The notes under the pieces: generated by a model
The model's database searches: none
The model's input: only the letters and a program-made list of their open reading frames with translations
Told to the model about the DNA's origin: nothing
Made by a program: the position numbers and the translations under genes
Source of the DNA: Bacillus pumilus
GTDB lineage: Bacteria; Bacillota; Bacilli; Bacillales; Bacillaceae
Assembly: GCF_024498355.1 (NCBI RefSeq)
Contig: NZ_CP101833.1
Location: 2,709,001 to 2,773,000 of the forward strand
Direction: 5' to 3'
Length of the DNA stretch: 64,000 nucleotides
Shown here: positions 38,010-48,370 of the stretch, piece after piece
Numbering within the stretch: position 1 is the first letter of the stretch
How the letters are laid out: each line of letters begins with the position of its first letter

Positions 38010-39041
38010 TTATGTCTGCGTGAGTTCGTGCATGATGTCTTCAACGGTTAAAATTGAATGAATGCGGCCAACGCCCTGTCCTGCCCAAAGAGCCATTTGC
38101 TCAGGGTTTCCCGCAGCGGCTGCCGCTTTTCGCATAGGCGTTGTCCATCCATGCTGTACTGGATAGGGAAGAACCTTATCTTCATGCGGCTTTTCTGCCT
38201 CCATCCACTGATTCACAATGCCTCTTGCTCTTTTCCCAGAAAAAAGCCTTGTGACCTTTGTTTCACTGCCTTCTGCCTGTAAAATGGCCTTTTTGTACAC
38301 TTCCGTTGCAGCGCTTTCCTGACTGGCTAAAAATCGTGTACCGATTTGAACGGCATCCGCTCCAAGCTCCAGGGCTGCTTTCACACCTGCTCGATTCGTG
38401 ATGCCCCCTGCGGCGATCAGAGGCACATGACATATCTGTTTGACGTCAGAAATCAGACTGATCAATCCCTGCAAGGCATCTCCTTTTGATGGTAAAAAGG
38501 TGCCGCGGTGTCCCCCTGCTTCACTTCCTTGCAGGACAATGGCATCCATTCCTTTTTCCTCTAAAAGCAGTGCTTCCTCTTTTGTTGTGGCCGTTCCGAT
38601 TAAAAAGATCCCCTTTTGTTTTAAGCGATGAATCGTTTGTTCATCTGGACAGGCGAATGTAAATGAAAGAATTGGCACATCTTCTTCTTGAAGAATGTTG
38701 ATTTTCTGTTCAAAATCAGCCCATAATTCCTCTTCGCTAGGCATCATATGCGTTTTTGGTAATACAGGCAGCCGCTTTTTCCAAAATGCCACATCCTCTT
38801 GTTTTACATCTGGAATTGGTTCTGGCACAAAGACATTGACCTGAAATGGACGGGATGTGAGCTGTTTGACCTGTCTGATTTGCTGTCTCATGTTTTCAGG
38901 CTGCACATAACCACTTGCTAAGCTGCCAAGCCCCCCATACTGTGAAACAGCTGCTGCGAGCTGCGGCGTCACGGCGCCTCCTGCCATTGGCGCCTGGATG
39001 ATCCCATGTTTGATTTGAAGTAACGCTGTGAATTCCCCCAT
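38010..39041 (-). CDS. Nitronate monooxygenase-like FMN enzyme
   Basis: 343 aa TIM-barrel of the 2-nitropropane dioxygenase family. Motifs: IIQAPMAGGAVTPQLAAAVS (FMN site), LQGSEAGGHRG, LIAAGGITNRAGVKAALELG and GADAVQIGTRFLAS. These enzymes detoxify alkyl nitronates such as propionate-3-nitronate. It resembles B. subtilis YrpB. Substrate not proven by sequence. Confidence 0.87.
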   Translation of the reverse strand: MGEFTALLQIKHGIIQAPMAGGAVTPQLAAAVSQYGGLGSLASGYVQPENMRQQIRQVKQLTSRPFQVNVFVPEPIPDVKQEDVAFWKKRLPVLPKTHMMPSEEELWADFEQKINILQEEDVPILSFTFACPDEQTIHRLKQKGIFLIGTATTKEEALLLEEKGMDAIVLQGSEAGGHRGTFLPSKGDALQGLISLISDVKQICHVPLIAAGGITNRAGVKAALELGADAVQIGTRFLASQESAATEVYKKAILQAEGSETKVTRLFSGKRARGIVNQWMEAEKPHEDKVLPYPVQHGWTTPMRKAAAAAGNPEQMALWAGQGVGRIHSILTVEDIMHELTQT

Positions 39042-39054
39042 CTATTTCCCCACC

Positions 39055-39456
39055 TCACTTGTTTGATGACACCTGAACATAAAAATGCCGATGCCTTGGC
39101 CCGTCAAACTCACAAAAATATATTCCCTGCCATGTTCCAAGCACAAGATCACCGTAATTGATGAGAACATGCTGAGATGCGCCCATATAACTGGCTTTCA
39201 TGTGTGCTGCTGTATTTCCTTCCATGTGCCGATCCTTTGGATGTTCCCACGGAAAGACTTCGTCAAGCCGGCGCAGCATATCTCGTTTGACATCTGGGTC
39301 CGCATTTTCATTAATAGTGATCCCTGCTGTCGTATGTGGACAATAGACAATGACGGTTCCGTATTGGATGCCGGTTTCCCGGACATATTGATGGACTTCG
39401 TGCGTGACGTCTATCATGTCATCGCGTCTGTCTGTTTGTAAATCGATTTTTTTCAT
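39055..39456 (-). CDS. yugU: YugU, YjbQ/UPF0047 family protein
   Basis: 133 aa. Conserved [22 protein letters not shown] and HRHFYVQV with clustered His residues define the family. E. coli YjbQ shows weak thiamine-phosphate synthase activity; the true role is unsettled. Binding site GGAGC precedes the ATG. Located just upstream of the NMO-like gene. Confidence 0.9.
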   Translation of the reverse strand: MKKIDLQTDRRDDMIDVTHEVHQYVRETGIQYGTVIVYCPHTTAGITINENADPDVKRDMLRRLDEVFPWEHPKDRHMEGNTAAHMKASYMGASQHVLINYGDLVLGTWQGIYFCEFDGPRHRHFYVQVSSNK

Positions 39457-39558
39457 ATGAGCTGCTCCTTTTTGTCATTTCTATAAAACCATACCCTTTT
39501 TATGTGAAACAAATCTCTGACAATAGGCAGACGATCCCCTCACCTAAAGTTTACCAAG

Positions 39559-39592
39559 CAAAAAAACCTCGTCAAGAGCTCCGAGGTTTTTA
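39559..39592 (-). terminator. yugS terminator
   Basis: AAACCTCGGAGCTC-type stem: AAAAACCTCG pairs with CCGAGGTTTTT, T-run on the minus strand. Confidence 0.85.
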
Positions 39593-40882
39593 GAAAAAGT
39601 GAATCTTTTTTATTTCAATGGTACGAATATGATGGTCTTCTGCCTCTAAGATTTTAAATTCACAGCCTTCTGCTTCAATCGTATCTCCAATCTCAATATC
39701 GAATTTATGCGTCATCATCCAGCCAGCAATCGTATCGACATCATCATTTTCAATGGCTAAATCCAATAAATCGTTTACTTCATCAATCAAGGCTTTCCCA
39801 TCCATCACATAGTGGAAGTCCCCTTTTTTGACAATATGCGGAGTCTCATCCTGGTCATATTCGTCCCGAATCTCTCCCACAATTTCCTCTAATATGTCTT
39901 CTACTGTGACGAGTCCCGCTGTTCCGCCGTATTCGTCTACAAGCATCGACATATGGATCCGTTCCTTTTGCATCAAAATAAGCAATTCTTGAACAGGGGT
40001 ACTTTCAATCACCCGAATCACCGGACGCATTAAGTCATCAATGGAAACCTCTTGATTCAGGAAGCTTGCTTTAAATACATCTTTGCTGTTGATGACACCA
40101 ATCACGTGATCTTTGTCTTCTTTGATGACAGGATAGCGTGTGTACCTTTCGTTCAGCATATAATGCGTGATATCCTCAAGCGTCTGCTCAATGTCGATGG
40201 CTGAGATTTCTGTGCGAGGAATCATGATCTCTCTCGCCACTCGGTTATCAAATTCAAATATTTTATTCACATATTTATATTCAGATTGGTTGATCTCGCC
40301 CTTCTCGTAGCTTTCAGATAAAATGAGACGCAATTCTTCCTCACTAATCGCCACTTCATGTTCTTTGACAGAATGAAAACCAAATAATTTCACAATGCCT
40401 CGCGCAGCCCCATTTAATGCTTTAATAAACGGGTACATGACTTTATAGAAAAAAATCAGTGGTTTTGCTGTCACAAGACTGACGGCCTCTGCCTTTTGAA
40501 TGGCAATCGTTTTAGGCGCCAGTTCTCCAACGACGACATGTAAAAACGTAATGATCACAAATGCGATGATAAACGATAAGATGTCTGTCAATGCGGAATG
40601 AAGCTCTAATTTTTCAAAAAGCGGATGCAGGAAATGCTCCACCGTCGGCTCTCCTAACCACCCTAAGCCTAATGCAGTGATGGTAATCCCCAGCTGACAA
40701 GCGGATAAATATTCGTCGAGATTTGAAATGAGTTTTTGAACATGGATGGCTCTCTTATCACCGCTTTCGATCAGCTGATTGATTTTGGAGCCTCTAATTT
40801 TCACAATCGCAAATTCAGTGACAACAAAAAATGCTGTCGCAGCAATGAGTAATATGACTAAAAATACGTTTAAAATGTACAA
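39590..40882 (-). CDS. yugS: YugS, CNNM/CorC-type membrane protein
   Basis: 430 aa. N-terminal DUF21/CNNM membrane domain (about four segments; [20 protein letters not shown]), two CBS domains (~205-330; [20 protein letters not shown]) and a C-terminal CorC/HlyC domain. Related proteins export Mg2+ or help metal homeostasis. The start is a TTG at 40882; the N-terminus YILNVFLV aligns with B. subtilis YugS. The TTG lies in the T-run of a terminator-like hairpin. Confidence 0.9.
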   Translation of the reverse strand: MYILNVFLVILLIAATAFFVVTEFAIVKIRGSKINQLIESGDKRAIHVQKLISNLDEYLSACQLGITITALGLGWLGEPTVEHFLHPLFEKLELHSALTDILSFIIAFVIITFLHVVVGELAPKTIAIQKAEAVSLVTAKPLIFFYKVMYPFIKALNGAARGIVKLFGFHSVKEHEVAISEEELRLILSESYEKGEINQSEYKYVNKIFEFDNRVAREIMIPRTEISAIDIEQTLEDITHYMLNERYTRYPVIKEDKDHVIGVINSKDVFKASFLNQEVSIDDLMRPVIRVIESTPVQELLILMQKERIHMSMLVDEYGGTAGLVTVEDILEEIVGEIRDEYDQDETPHIVKKGDFHYVMDGKALIDEVNDLLDLAIENDDVDTIAGWMMTHKFDIEIGDTIEAEGCEFKILEAEDHHIRTIEIKKIHFF

Positions 40883-40884
40883 AA

Positions 40885-40915
40885 AAACCCTTACCTAACA
40901 TTGGTAAGGGCTCAC
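40885..40915 (-). terminator. Hairpin between yugP and yugS overlapping the yugS start signal
   Basis: Minus strand CCCTTACC pairs with GGTAAGGG around a 7-base loop and is followed by TTTTTTTG. It is a good terminator for yugP. Its 3' arm carries TAAGGG, the only ribosome-binding-like sequence at proper distance from the yugS TTG. Confidence 0.75.
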
Positions 40916-40930
40916 CTCCTCTGGCGTCAA

Positions 40931-41614
40931 TTAATCATTACGGCCATTTAGGAAGATCATTACAAAACGAAGCAATTCAAACAGGGAGACAAGAGCTGCT
41001 GCTACGTACGTTAGAGCTGCAGCATTTAATACCTTGTTCACACCTCTTTCTTCACTGCTTCTAATGATTCCTTCTGAAACAATGATATCTTTTGCACGAG
41101 AACTTGCATTAAACTCGACAGGCAATGTGACAAGCTGAAAGAACACAGCCGCTGAGAACAAAATGATCCCAAGCCCGATTAAGTTAAGGCTGCCTAGCAA
41201 TAATCCACCCAGAAATAAAAGCGGGGCAACACCAGATGCAAAGTTCACGACAGGGAATATCTTATGTCTCAAGACAAGCGCACCATAGGATTCCTGATGC
41301 TGCAAGGCATGTCCGACCTCGTGTGATGCGACTGAAATGGCCGAAATCGAATGGCCGTAGTACACTGGTTCAGATAAACGAACCACACGCTGCGTCGGGT
41401 CGTAATGATCAGTCAAAGTTCCTCTTACCGGTTCAACAGGCACGTCGTATAACCCGTTGCGATCTAAAATATATCGAGCGGTTTCAGCGCCTGTTTTCAT
41501 ACTGGCTGCCTCGACCTTTGAATACTTTTCAAAATTATTCTTCACTTTAAATTGTGCCCAAAATGACAATCCCAATGCGGCAAATGTTAAAAAATAAAAA
41601 AACAGCATGCTCAT
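40931..41614 (-). CDS. yugP: YugP, zinc-dependent membrane protease
   Basis: 227 aa. HEVGH zinc-binding motif in ISVASHEVGHALQHQESYG (~residues 100-118), N-terminal membrane anchor and three further membrane segments (APLLFLGGLLLGSLNLIGLG, then FVMIFL near the end). It belongs to the YugP/DUF2268-like Zn protease family with cytosolic or membrane-surface active site. Natural substrate unknown. Confidence 0.92.
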   Translation of the reverse strand: MSMLFFYFLTFAALGLSFWAQFKVKNNFEKYSKVEAASMKTGAETARYILDRNGLYDVPVEPVRGTLTDHYDPTQRVVRLSEPVYYGHSISAISVASHEVGHALQHQESYGALVLRHKIFPVVNFASGVAPLLFLGGLLLGSLNLIGLGIILFSAAVFFQLVTLPVEFNASSRAKDIIVSEGIIRSSEERGVNKVLNAAALTYVAAALVSLFELLRFVMIFLNGRND

Positions 41615-41686
41615 CAGCTTCCTTTTTATTTTATATATTTATTTACAATTTTAATGACTTTTATGTAACGTGTACAGCAAAAAGCA

Positions 41687-41911
41687 CTAGGTCTTTTTAA
41701 GGGGGAGGACAGCGCCAATGAAAAAGAAGAACACACCTAAGCATGCTGTATAAAAGGTCACCGTTCCGTATAGGTCTTGAAAAAAACGCAGCCACGAGAA
41801 ATCATTCATGAAATGATTCACAGCATTTAAGTCAAACACAAGCAAGATCACAGCAGATGACAAAAAGTGGGCGCCGATAAAAAGAAGTACGGTCTTTTGA
41901 ACGAACGACAT
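41687..41911 (-). CDS. Small membrane protein
   Basis: 74 aa with two hydrophobic segments (VLLFIGAHFLSSAVILLVF and FYTACLGVFFFFIGAVL) and a KKT end. GAGGGATTC lies before the ATG. No family recognised. Lies between yugP and the divergent yugO. Confidence 0.65.
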   Translation of the reverse strand: MSFVQKTVLLFIGAHFLSSAVILLVFDLNAVNHFMNDFSWLRFFQDLYGTVTFYTACLGVFFFFIGAVLPLKKT

Positions 41912-42035
41912 TCGAATCCCTCCTTCTCCTCTCTTATTTTAAGATATGGGATCTATTTCAATACATGACGAAGATGAAAAAATGTTCCTCAATCGGGCAT
42001 ACTGACATTAGCAGTCTCCTGAAAGGAAGAGTCCG

Positions 42036-43022
42036 ATGAAATCAAACCGTATCTTTATCGCTTGGCTAAGGTGGCCTCTTTATCTTCGCATTGCCATCAT
42101 CATTTGTTTCATACTTCTCTTTTTTGGTCAATTAATCGTTTTAGTTGAACCAAAGCAGTACCATACGATCTTTGATGGGATCTGGTGGGCGCTCATTACA
42201 ATCTCTACTGTTGGATACGGTGATTTTGTGCCGCAAACCATGCCTGGACAAGTGGCTGGTATGGCTCTCATTTTTATCGGTGCAAGCTTTGTCACGGCTT
42301 ACTTCGCCACGCTTGCTGCCGCTGTGTTTAGCAAGCAGCACCATTATGTAGAGGGGAAAGTTACTTTTAAGGGAAAAGGGCACCTGATTATCGTCGGCTG
42401 GAATGAGAAAACGAGCAAACTGCTTCAATCGTTTCAAACAATTGATCCAGCCATGCCGATTGTACTGATTGATGACTCCTTGAAGGAAGGGCCTCTTTTA
42501 GAAAATGTTCATTTTATTAAAGGACATGGTACGGAAGATGTCACACTTCGCAAAGCCAATATTACAGGCGCAGATACACTCATGATTACCGCAGATCAGC
42601 ATGAAAATGAATTGACAGCCGATATGCAGAGTGTCTTAACATTGCTCGCAGCAAAAGGATTAAATCCTTCGTTATACTGCCTAATTGAGATTTTAACAGA
42701 TCGTTACGTGAAAAATGCCGAGCGTGCTGGAGCCAATCAAGTCATCCATACATCTGATGCTGTGAATCATTTAATGGTCGAACATTTTCTTTTAAAGGAA
42801 CAGCTCATGACGTTAAAGAAAAAACGAAATATGACACTGCATAAACATGTCACCATCATTCCTGTACCAGCTTCATTAGCGGGAGAAACGTTCTTAACAG
42901 TGCTCCATCACTTTCTAGAGCATCATGTGATCATCGTAGGCGTACAAAAAAAAGAAGGACCCATGATGAATCCTCCCTTTGGATATGAGCTTCATCCAGA
43001 GGATGAGCTGATCAGCCTTTAA
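42036..43022 (+). CDS. yugO: YugO, potassium channel
   Basis: 328 aa. Two membrane helices flank the K+ filter TISTVGYGDFVP (~residues 60-72). A cytosolic RCK/TrkA-N domain starts at GHLIIVGWNEK (~112). YugO of B. subtilis carries electrical K+ signals in biofilms. It overlaps the convergent yugN by 4 bases. Confidence 0.94.
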   Translation: MKSNRIFIAWLRWPLYLRIAIIICFILLFFGQLIVLVEPKQYHTIFDGIWWALITISTVGYGDFVPQTMPGQVAGMALIFIGASFVTAYFATLAAAVFSKQHHYVEGKVTFKGKGHLIIVGWNEKTSKLLQSFQTIDPAMPIVLIDDSLKEGPLLENVHFIKGHGTEDVTLRKANITGADTLMITADQHENELTADMQSVLTLLAAKGLNPSLYCLIEILTDRYVKNAERAGANQVIHTSDAVNHLMVEHFLLKEQLMTLKKKRNMTLHKHVTIIPVPASLAGETFLTVLHHFLEHHVIIVGVQKKEGPMMNPPFGYELHPEDELISL

Positions 43023-43420
43023 AGCAGTGCATCTTCTAATTCCTTGACGAGTGAAAAGCCAATCTCAGTATAAGCTTTTGATACATCTCCATCTTTCTCT
43101 TTTGGTTCTTGGAATTGGTTAAAGGATGCTCCCACATTTCCAACCATCGCATGGTCATCTAATTTGTCTTGATATACATGCTTTAAGAGAAATGGATGTC
43201 CCACTTTCACCACAACACCTGGCTGATCCAGCTGTCCTTTCTCGGCTGTAAAAGGAACTCTGAGAAAGGTATAGCCATCACGGTTATCAATTTTATAATC
43301 AAAATACCCGTGATCATAATCCCAATTGCCATTAATGACGTAGCCGAGCGGCTTCATGGTTTCTTCCAAATGATATAGTGAAAAGCTTTCACCAGTCAGC
43401 CTGGATGGTACATGAATCAT
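43019..43420 (-). CDS. yugN: YugN-like protein
   Basis: 133 aa from the ATG at 43420 (AAAGGAGGG upstream). YugN family (DUF of unknown function); HLEETMKPLGYVINGNWDYD and YDHGYFDYKIDNRDGYTFLR stand out. Position next to yugO and pgi follows B. subtilis. Function unknown. Confidence 0.85.
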   Translation of the reverse strand: MIHVPSRLTGESFSLYHLEETMKPLGYVINGNWDYDHGYFDYKIDNRDGYTFLRVPFTAEKGQLDQPGVVVKVGHPFLLKHVYQDKLDDHAMVGNVGASFNQFQEPKEKDGDVSKAYTEIGFSLVKELEDALL

Positions 43421-43449
43421 ACGAAACCCTCCTTTTTGCTTAGGGTTCG

Positions 43450-43668
43450 TTAAAGAGAGGAATTCATGCATCTTCCTTTCGTCATTTGCACATTGTTTGT
43501 AAAAGCGGCATCGAATAAGCTTTGATTGAAAGATGGATTGGTCTCATTCGCACTGCCAGCGCCTTCTGTATCCTTCACAGCACTCATCGGACAAATGCGT
43601 CCAACATTGCCAAAGTTGACGATCGCCTGACCAGAAATATCGTGAATATAAATATGATTCGTTCTCAT
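43450..43668 (-). CDS. GerPA/GerPF-like spore germination protein
   Basis: 72 aa from the ATG at 43668 (MRTNHIYIHDISGQAIVNFG). The residues GNVGRICPMSAVKDTEGAGSANE then FNQSLFDAAFT fit the GerPA/GerPF family, which helps germinants cross the spore coat. Upstream in-frame ATG at 43689 is less likely. Confidence 0.8.
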   Translation of the reverse strand: MRTNHIYIHDISGQAIVNFGNVGRICPMSAVKDTEGAGSANETNPSFNQSLFDAAFTNNVQMTKGRCMNSSL

Positions 43669-43745
43669 CGATTCTTCACTCTCCTCCACTCATTATTCTA
43701 TGTACAAAGCATGGGGAAGCTTACACATGAACCATAAGAAAACAA

Positions 43746-43776
43746 AAAAGGCACACCTTTATCAAAAGGTGTCCCT
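43746..43776 (-). terminator. pgi terminator
   Basis: GACACCTTTT pairs with AAAGGTGTGC-type arm, T-run on the minus strand. Confidence 0.8.
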
Positions 43777-43784
43777 TGTCGTTC

Positions 43785-45140
43785 TTATGATTGTTTTAGA
43801 CGGCTTTCAAGCTCTGCCTTTTTCTCTTCGAAGCCCGGTTTTCCTAATAAAGCAAACATATTCACTTTATAAGCTTCTACACCAGGCTGATCGAATGGGT
43901 TGACGCCTAGTAAATAACCAGACATCGCACATGCTTTCTCGAAGAAGTACACGAGATATCCGAATGTATAAGCATCCATCTCAGGAATGGTGACAATCAG
44001 GTTCGGTACTTTCCCATCAGTATGGGCAAGCATTGTCCCTTCAAATGCTTTTTTATTGACGAAATCGACCGTTTTTCCTGCTAGATAGTTTAAGCCATCA
44101 AGGTCTTGTTCTTCTGTTTCAATTACAAGCTCATGTCGAGGCTTGTCTACATTCACGATTGTTTCAAACAAGTCTCTTCTTCCCTCTTGCACATATTGAC
44201 CAAGTGAATGAAGATCGGTTGAGAAGTTGGCAGAAGAAGGATAGATCCCTTTTTCATCTTTCCCTTCACTTTCGCCGAATAATTGCTTCCACCATTCTGC
44301 GAAATATTGTAGGCCTGGCTCATAGTTAATCAGCATTTCAATTGTTCTGCCTTTATTGTAAAGGACATTACGGACTACAGCATATTGATAAGCCGCATTT
44401 TCTGACAGCTCAGATGAAGCGAAGTCTTCGCTTGCTTTCGCAGCACCTTCCATCATTTGATCAATGTCTGCTCCACTCACAGCGATTGGCAATAGACCAA
44501 CTGCCGTTAAAACGGAATAACGCCCACCTACATCATCAGGGATGATAAATGATTCATAGCCTTCTTCGTTTGCTAATGTTTTGAGTGCCCCGCGTGCTTT
44601 GTCAGTTGTCGCATAAATACGTTTTTTCGTTTCTTCAGCACCATATTTCTCAATGAGGAGCTTTTTAAAGATGCGGAACGCAATGGCTGGCTCTGTTGTT
44701 GTTCCAGATTTTGAAATCACGTTAATGGAGAAATCTGCATCTTCCAGCAGATCCATCACATCTGTTAAATAAGAAGAACTGATGTTGTTACCAATGAAAA
44801 TGATTTGCGGTGTCTTGCGTTTGCCTTTTGGTAAAGTGTTATAGAAAGAATGGTTCAAAAATTCAATCGCCGCACGTGCGCCAAGATAAGAGCCGCCGAT
44901 TCCTACAACGAGTAAAACATCAGAATCAGACTTAATCTTTTCTGCACTTTTTTTAATACGGGCAAATTCTTCGCGATCATATTGCTTAGGCAAGTCAACC
45001 CAGCCTAAATAATCACTGCCTGCACCCGTTTGCTCATGAATATTATGATGGGCCACCTTCACAAAATCTTTTAAATATGTAAGCTCATGCTCTTGAAAGA
45101 AAGGTAACGCTTTCGAGTAGTCAAATTGAATATGTGTCAT
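43785..45140 (-). CDS. pgi: Glucose-6-phosphate isomerase
   Basis: 451 aa from the ATG at 45140 ([15 protein letters not shown]), matching the usual Bacillus length. It interconverts glucose-6-P and fructose-6-P. Motifs: [49 protein letters not shown] and [14 protein letters not shown] near the end. Seen upstream GGAGGG. No oddity. Confidence 0.96.
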   Translation of the reverse strand: MTHIQFDYSKALPFFQEHELTYLKDFVKVAHHNIHEQTGAGSDYLGWVDLPKQYDREEFARIKKSAEKIKSDSDVLLVVGIGGSYLGARAAIEFLNHSFYNTLPKGKRKTPQIIFIGNNISSSYLTDVMDLLEDADFSINVISKSGTTTEPAIAFRIFKKLLIEKYGAEETKKRIYATTDKARGALKTLANEEGYESFIIPDDVGGRYSVLTAVGLLPIAVSGADIDQMMEGAAKASEDFASSELSENAAYQYAVVRNVLYNKGRTIEMLINYEPGLQYFAEWWKQLFGESEGKDEKGIYPSSANFSTDLHSLGQYVQEGRRDLFETIVNVDKPRHELVIETEEQDLDGLNYLAGKTVDFVNKKAFEGTMLAHTDGKVPNLIVTIPEMDAYTFGYLVYFFEKACAMSGYLLGVNPFDQPGVEAYKVNMFALLGKPGFEEKKAELESRLKQS

Positions 45141-45231
45141 CGCTTGTAAGCCCTCCATTACGTTAGTTCTGTCTCTTTCACTTTAGCGGAACTAGCTATT
45201 GAAATCAAGTGATCGTCACTGGTGCAGCAAA

Positions 45232-45260
45232 AAGCCGCTGCTCATGAAGAGAAGCGGCAA
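45232..45260 (-). terminator. yugK terminator
   Basis: GCCGCTT pairs with AGCGGC on the minus strand, followed by TTTTTGC. Confidence 0.75.
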
Positions 45261-45266
45261 TCCGAA

Positions 45267-46439
45267 TTATAAAGAGGCTTTCAAAATAGATAGAATGTCA
45301 TCACGGTTTAATTTCATAAAGTTACCAAAACCACCGTATTCCATTTCTTTCGCTGCAATGTCGGCAATTGTGTCTAGTTGCTCTTCACCAATGTCATAAT
45401 CAGCTAAACGGCTTGGTGCACCTAGGCTTGTCCAGAAGGCTGACAGCTTATCGATTCCTTCTAATGCGATGTCACGATCTGATTTTCCTTCTGTCTCGAT
45501 GTCAAACATGCTCAGCATGAGATGTTTAAAACGTTCCACATTATGATCGAGTGTATGGCGCATCCAATTTGGGAAGAGGATCGCAAGTCCACCTGCATGC
45601 GGAATGTCATAAACAGCCGATACAGCATGCTCAATCGTATGAGACGCCCAGTCGCCAAAGTAGCCCATTTGCAGCGTACCATTTAAAGCAATGGTTCCTG
45701 CATAAAGAATGGTTTCGCGATGCTCATAGTTTTGTAAGTCTTCAAGCAGTTTTGGTGCTGTCTCGATCACCGTTTGAAGAACAGCAAAACACATCCGATC
45801 CTGTAAAGGCGTGTTTTTTACATTATGGAAGTATTGCTCGAAGACATGGCTCATCATATCGACCATTCCATAAACAGTCTGGTTTTCTGGGACAGAATAC
45901 GTATGCTCAGGGTCTAGAATAGAAAAGGCAGGGTGAGTTACTGAACTGCCCCACACATATTTTTCATTCGTTTCCCAGTTTGTGATCACAGAGTCTGGGT
46001 TCATTTCTGAACCTGTCGCCGCAAGCGTCAGCACTGTGCCAAACGGCAATGCTTTTTGAGCAGTTGTTTTCTTTGAGATAATATCCCAAACATCACCTTC
46101 ATACTCTGCTCCAGCTGCAATCGCTTTTGTACAGTCGATGACACTTCCGCCTCCAACTGCTAATAAGAAATCAATTTTTTCCTTTTGGCAAATGTCGATT
46201 CCCTTTTTCACTGTTGTGAGGCGAGGGTTCGGTTCAACGCCAGACAGCTCAAATACTTCAGCTTCTGCTTCATTTAACGCGCTGATGACATTGTCATAAA
46301 GACCATTTTTCTTAATGCTGCCTCCGCCATATACAAGTAACACTCGTTTCCCATAACGAGCAAGTTCGCTTTTGAGTCCTTCTAGTTGTCCTTTTCCAAA
46401 CATTAATTTCGTTGGATTATAGTAAATAAAGTTCTCCAT
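45267..46439 (-). CDS. yugK: YugK, iron-containing NADH-dependent alcohol dehydrogenase
   Basis: 390 aa, BDH/Fe-ADH family. NAD site [15 protein letters not shown] (~95-110); metal-site region with [12 protein letters not shown] and [20 protein letters not shown]. It reduces aldehydes to alcohols (butanol-type). About two-thirds identical by eye to the next gene, yugJ, so the pair arose by duplication. Confidence 0.92.
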   Translation of the reverse strand: MENFIYYNPTKLMFGKGQLEGLKSELARYGKRVLLVYGGGSIKKNGLYDNVISALNEAEAEVFELSGVEPNPRLTTVKKGIDICQKEKIDFLLAVGGGSVIDCTKAIAAGAEYEGDVWDIISKKTTAQKALPFGTVLTLAATGSEMNPDSVITNWETNEKYVWGSSVTHPAFSILDPEHTYSVPENQTVYGMVDMMSHVFEQYFHNVKNTPLQDRMCFAVLQTVIETAPKLLEDLQNYEHRETILYAGTIALNGTLQMGYFGDWASHTIEHAVSAVYDIPHAGGLAILFPNWMRHTLDHNVERFKHLMLSMFDIETEGKSDRDIALEGIDKLSAFWTSLGAPSRLADYDIGEEQLDTIADIAAKEMEYGGFGNFMKLNRDDILSILKASL

Positions 46440-46521
46440 CTATTACAACATCTCCTTATGACGAATATATCCAAAAACATGAAAGACTACTGTAACATAA
46501 GTACACGTCGAACTCAAAAAA

Positions 46522-46548
46522 AGATAACTGCTCGAAAGCAGCTATCTT
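46522..46548. repeat. Left terminator hairpin flanking repeat copy B
   Basis: AGATAACTGCT pairs with AGCAGCTATCT (one A-C mismatch). An A-run on its left is the T-run for minus-strand transcripts. One base differs from 46723-46749. Confidence 0.85.
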
Positions 46549-46722
46549 AGATTGTTGACAAAGGGCTAAAATGAAGTTTATTTTAATCCTTTGTCTTCTT
46601 TTCAGCGTGATAGAAAACCTTTGCAGTCTAGGAAGAACGAGCACTGGCGCGGAGCGAATTTGACATTCGTGAGCACCAGCGCGCAGGACTGACAACGAAT
46701 GCGAGGGTTTGTCTACACGCTG
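46549..46722 (+). mobile_element. 174-bp hairpin-flanked repeat element, copy B
   Basis: Same orientation as copy C and opposite to copy A. It starts AGATTGTTGACAAAGGG and ends TCTACACGCTG. It separates yugJ from yugK. The first stem has decayed on one arm (TTTTAATCC for TTTTAGCCC). The 13-base internal direct repeat reads GAGCACTGGCGCG and GAGCACCAGCGCG here. Confidence 0.85.
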
Positions 46723-46749
46723 AGATAACTGCTCGTAAGCAGCTATCTT
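46723..46749. repeat. Right terminator hairpin flanking repeat copy B
   Basis: Same 27 bases as 46522-46548 except T for A in the loop. On the minus strand this copy receives yugJ transcripts first but lacks a T-run. Confidence 0.85.
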
Positions 46750-46760
46750 TTGTTGTTCGA

Positions 46761-47924
46761 TTATAAAGAAGCGTTCAAAATGGCTAGGACATCTTCTTTG
46801 TTTAGCTTTTTAAATTGACCAAATTCACCGCGTGCCATTGCACGGTCTGCAATTAAATCAATTTTCTCATCGTTGATATCATAATCAGCTAAACGGCTTG
46901 GTGCACCTAGGCTCGTCCAGAAAGCAGACAGTTTTTCGATACCTTCTAAGCCTACTTCTTCGTCTGTTTTGCCCGCAGGGTCCACATCGAATACACGCAC
47001 CGCTAATTGCTTAAAGCGGGCTGGATTTTCTTGAATGACATGCTTCATCCAGTTCGGGAACAAGATCGCAAGTCCGCCTGCATGAGGAATATCATAGACA
47101 GCAGATACTGCATGCTCAATATTGTGAGATGCCCAGTCACCACGTGCGCCCATTGAAAGCATTCCATTTAGTGCAATTGTACCAGTGAATAAGATGGTTT
47201 CACGCAGCTCATAGTTCTCTAGATCGTTGATCAACTTCGGCGCCGTTTCAATGACGGTACGTAGAAGTCCTTCACACATACGATCTTGATAAGGTGTATT
47301 TTCAGTGTGATGGAAATATTGTTCAAACACGTGTGACATCATGTCGACCATTCCATAAATCGTGTGATTTTTCGGAACAGTGAATGTGTTTACTGGATCA
47401 AGAATAGAGAATTTAGGGAAGACTGCTGGACTGCCCCAGCCATATTTCTCATTTGTTTCCCAGTTTGTGATGACGGATCCAGAGTTCATTTCAGAGCCTG
47501 TTGCGGCAAGTGTTAAAACAGTACCGAATGGGATGGCTTCCATTGGGACATGCTTTCGAGTGACGATATCCCAAGCATCTCCATCGTACTTCGCACCAGC
47601 TGCGATCGCTTTCGTTGCATCAATGACACTTCCGCCGCCGACTGCCAAAATAAAATCAACTTGGTTCTCTTTGCAAAGCTCAACCCCTTTTCTTACCGTT
47701 GTTAAGCGCGGGTTCGGCTCAACCCCAGCAAGTTCAGTGATTGCAGCTCCTGATTCTTTTAAAATGCTGACAACTTGATCATAAAGGCCGTTTCGTTTAA
47801 TACTGCCTCCACCATATACGAGCAATACGTTTTTTCCGTAGTGTTTGAGTTCATCTGAAAGGGCTGAAACTTCTCCCTTTCCAAACATTAATTTCGTTGG
47901 GTTCCAATAAGTAAATCGATCCAT
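46761..47924 (-). CDS. yugJ: YugJ, iron-containing NADH-dependent alcohol dehydrogenase
   Basis: 387 aa from the ATG at 47924 (GGAGGAG upstream; [18 protein letters not shown]). Same motifs as yug[46 protein letters not shown]. In B. subtilis yugJ and yugK are adjacent as here. The interval between the two holds the repeat element. Confidence 0.92.
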   Translation of the reverse strand: MDRFTYWNPTKLMFGKGEVSALSDELKHYGKNVLLVYGGGSIKRNGLYDQVVSILKESGAAITELAGVEPNPRLTTVRKGVELCKENQVDFILAVGGGSVIDATKAIAAGAKYDGDAWDIVTRKHVPMEAIPFGTVLTLAATGSEMNSGSVITNWETNEKYGWGSPAVFPKFSILDPVNTFTVPKNHTIYGMVDMMSHVFEQYFHHTENTPYQDRMCEGLLRTVIETAPKLINDLENYELRETILFTGTIALNGMLSMGARGDWASHNIEHAVSAVYDIPHAGGLAILFPNWMKHVIQENPARFKQLAVRVFDVDPAGKTDEEVGLEGIEKLSAFWTSLGAPSRLADYDINDEKIDLIADRAMARGEFGQFKKLNKEDVLAILNASL

Positions 47925-48069
47925 GTGATCTCCTCCTCGCGCTACATTATGCGCCTCATTCATTCCAAAAGTAAAGTAATTTGCTTTTAATCCATTTTCT
48001 TACGCATAGTTTGGCTGAAAATCTGCAAAATATAAATGTATTGATGCTGTAGCGAAAGGAGGAATCACG

Positions 48070-48303
48070 ATGAGTGCTATTCAACGTATTGCCCTCGTGC
48101 TCACGATTATTGGTGCTATTAACTGGGGACTAATCGGCTTTTTTCAATTTGACTTAGTAGCAGCGATCTTTGGCGGTCAAGGTTCTGCATTATCACGTAT
48201 TATTTATGGTCTTGTTGGAATTGCAGGTCTTGTCAATCTTGGTCTATTGTTCAAGCCAAGTGAACAAGCTGTCCGTGACGAGCCGAATCCAGAGGTTCGC
48301 TAA
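48070..48303 (+). CDS. yuzA: YuzA, DUF378 membrane protein
   Basis: 77 aa, two membrane helices: ALVLTIIGAINWGLIGFFQF and IIYGLVGIAGLVNLGLLF. The INWGL motif marks DUF378. Binding site AAAGGAGGAAT. Function unknown; it is divergent from yugJ. Confidence 0.88.
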   Translation: MSAIQRIALVLTIIGAINWGLIGFFQFDLVAAIFGGQGSALSRIIYGLVGIAGLVNLGLLFKPSEQAVRDEPNPEVR

Positions 48304-48310
48304 ACAAAAA

Positions 48311-48370
48311 GACATAAAAAAGGCTGCCCATGAGGCAGCCTAAGGCACCGTTTGAAGCGGTGCTTTTTTT
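48311..48370. terminator. Two consecutive hairpins between yuzA and yugI
   Basis: GGCTGCC/GGCAGCC, then GCACCG/CGGTGC followed by TTTTTTT. They end the convergent yuzA and yugI transcripts. Confidence 0.85.
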
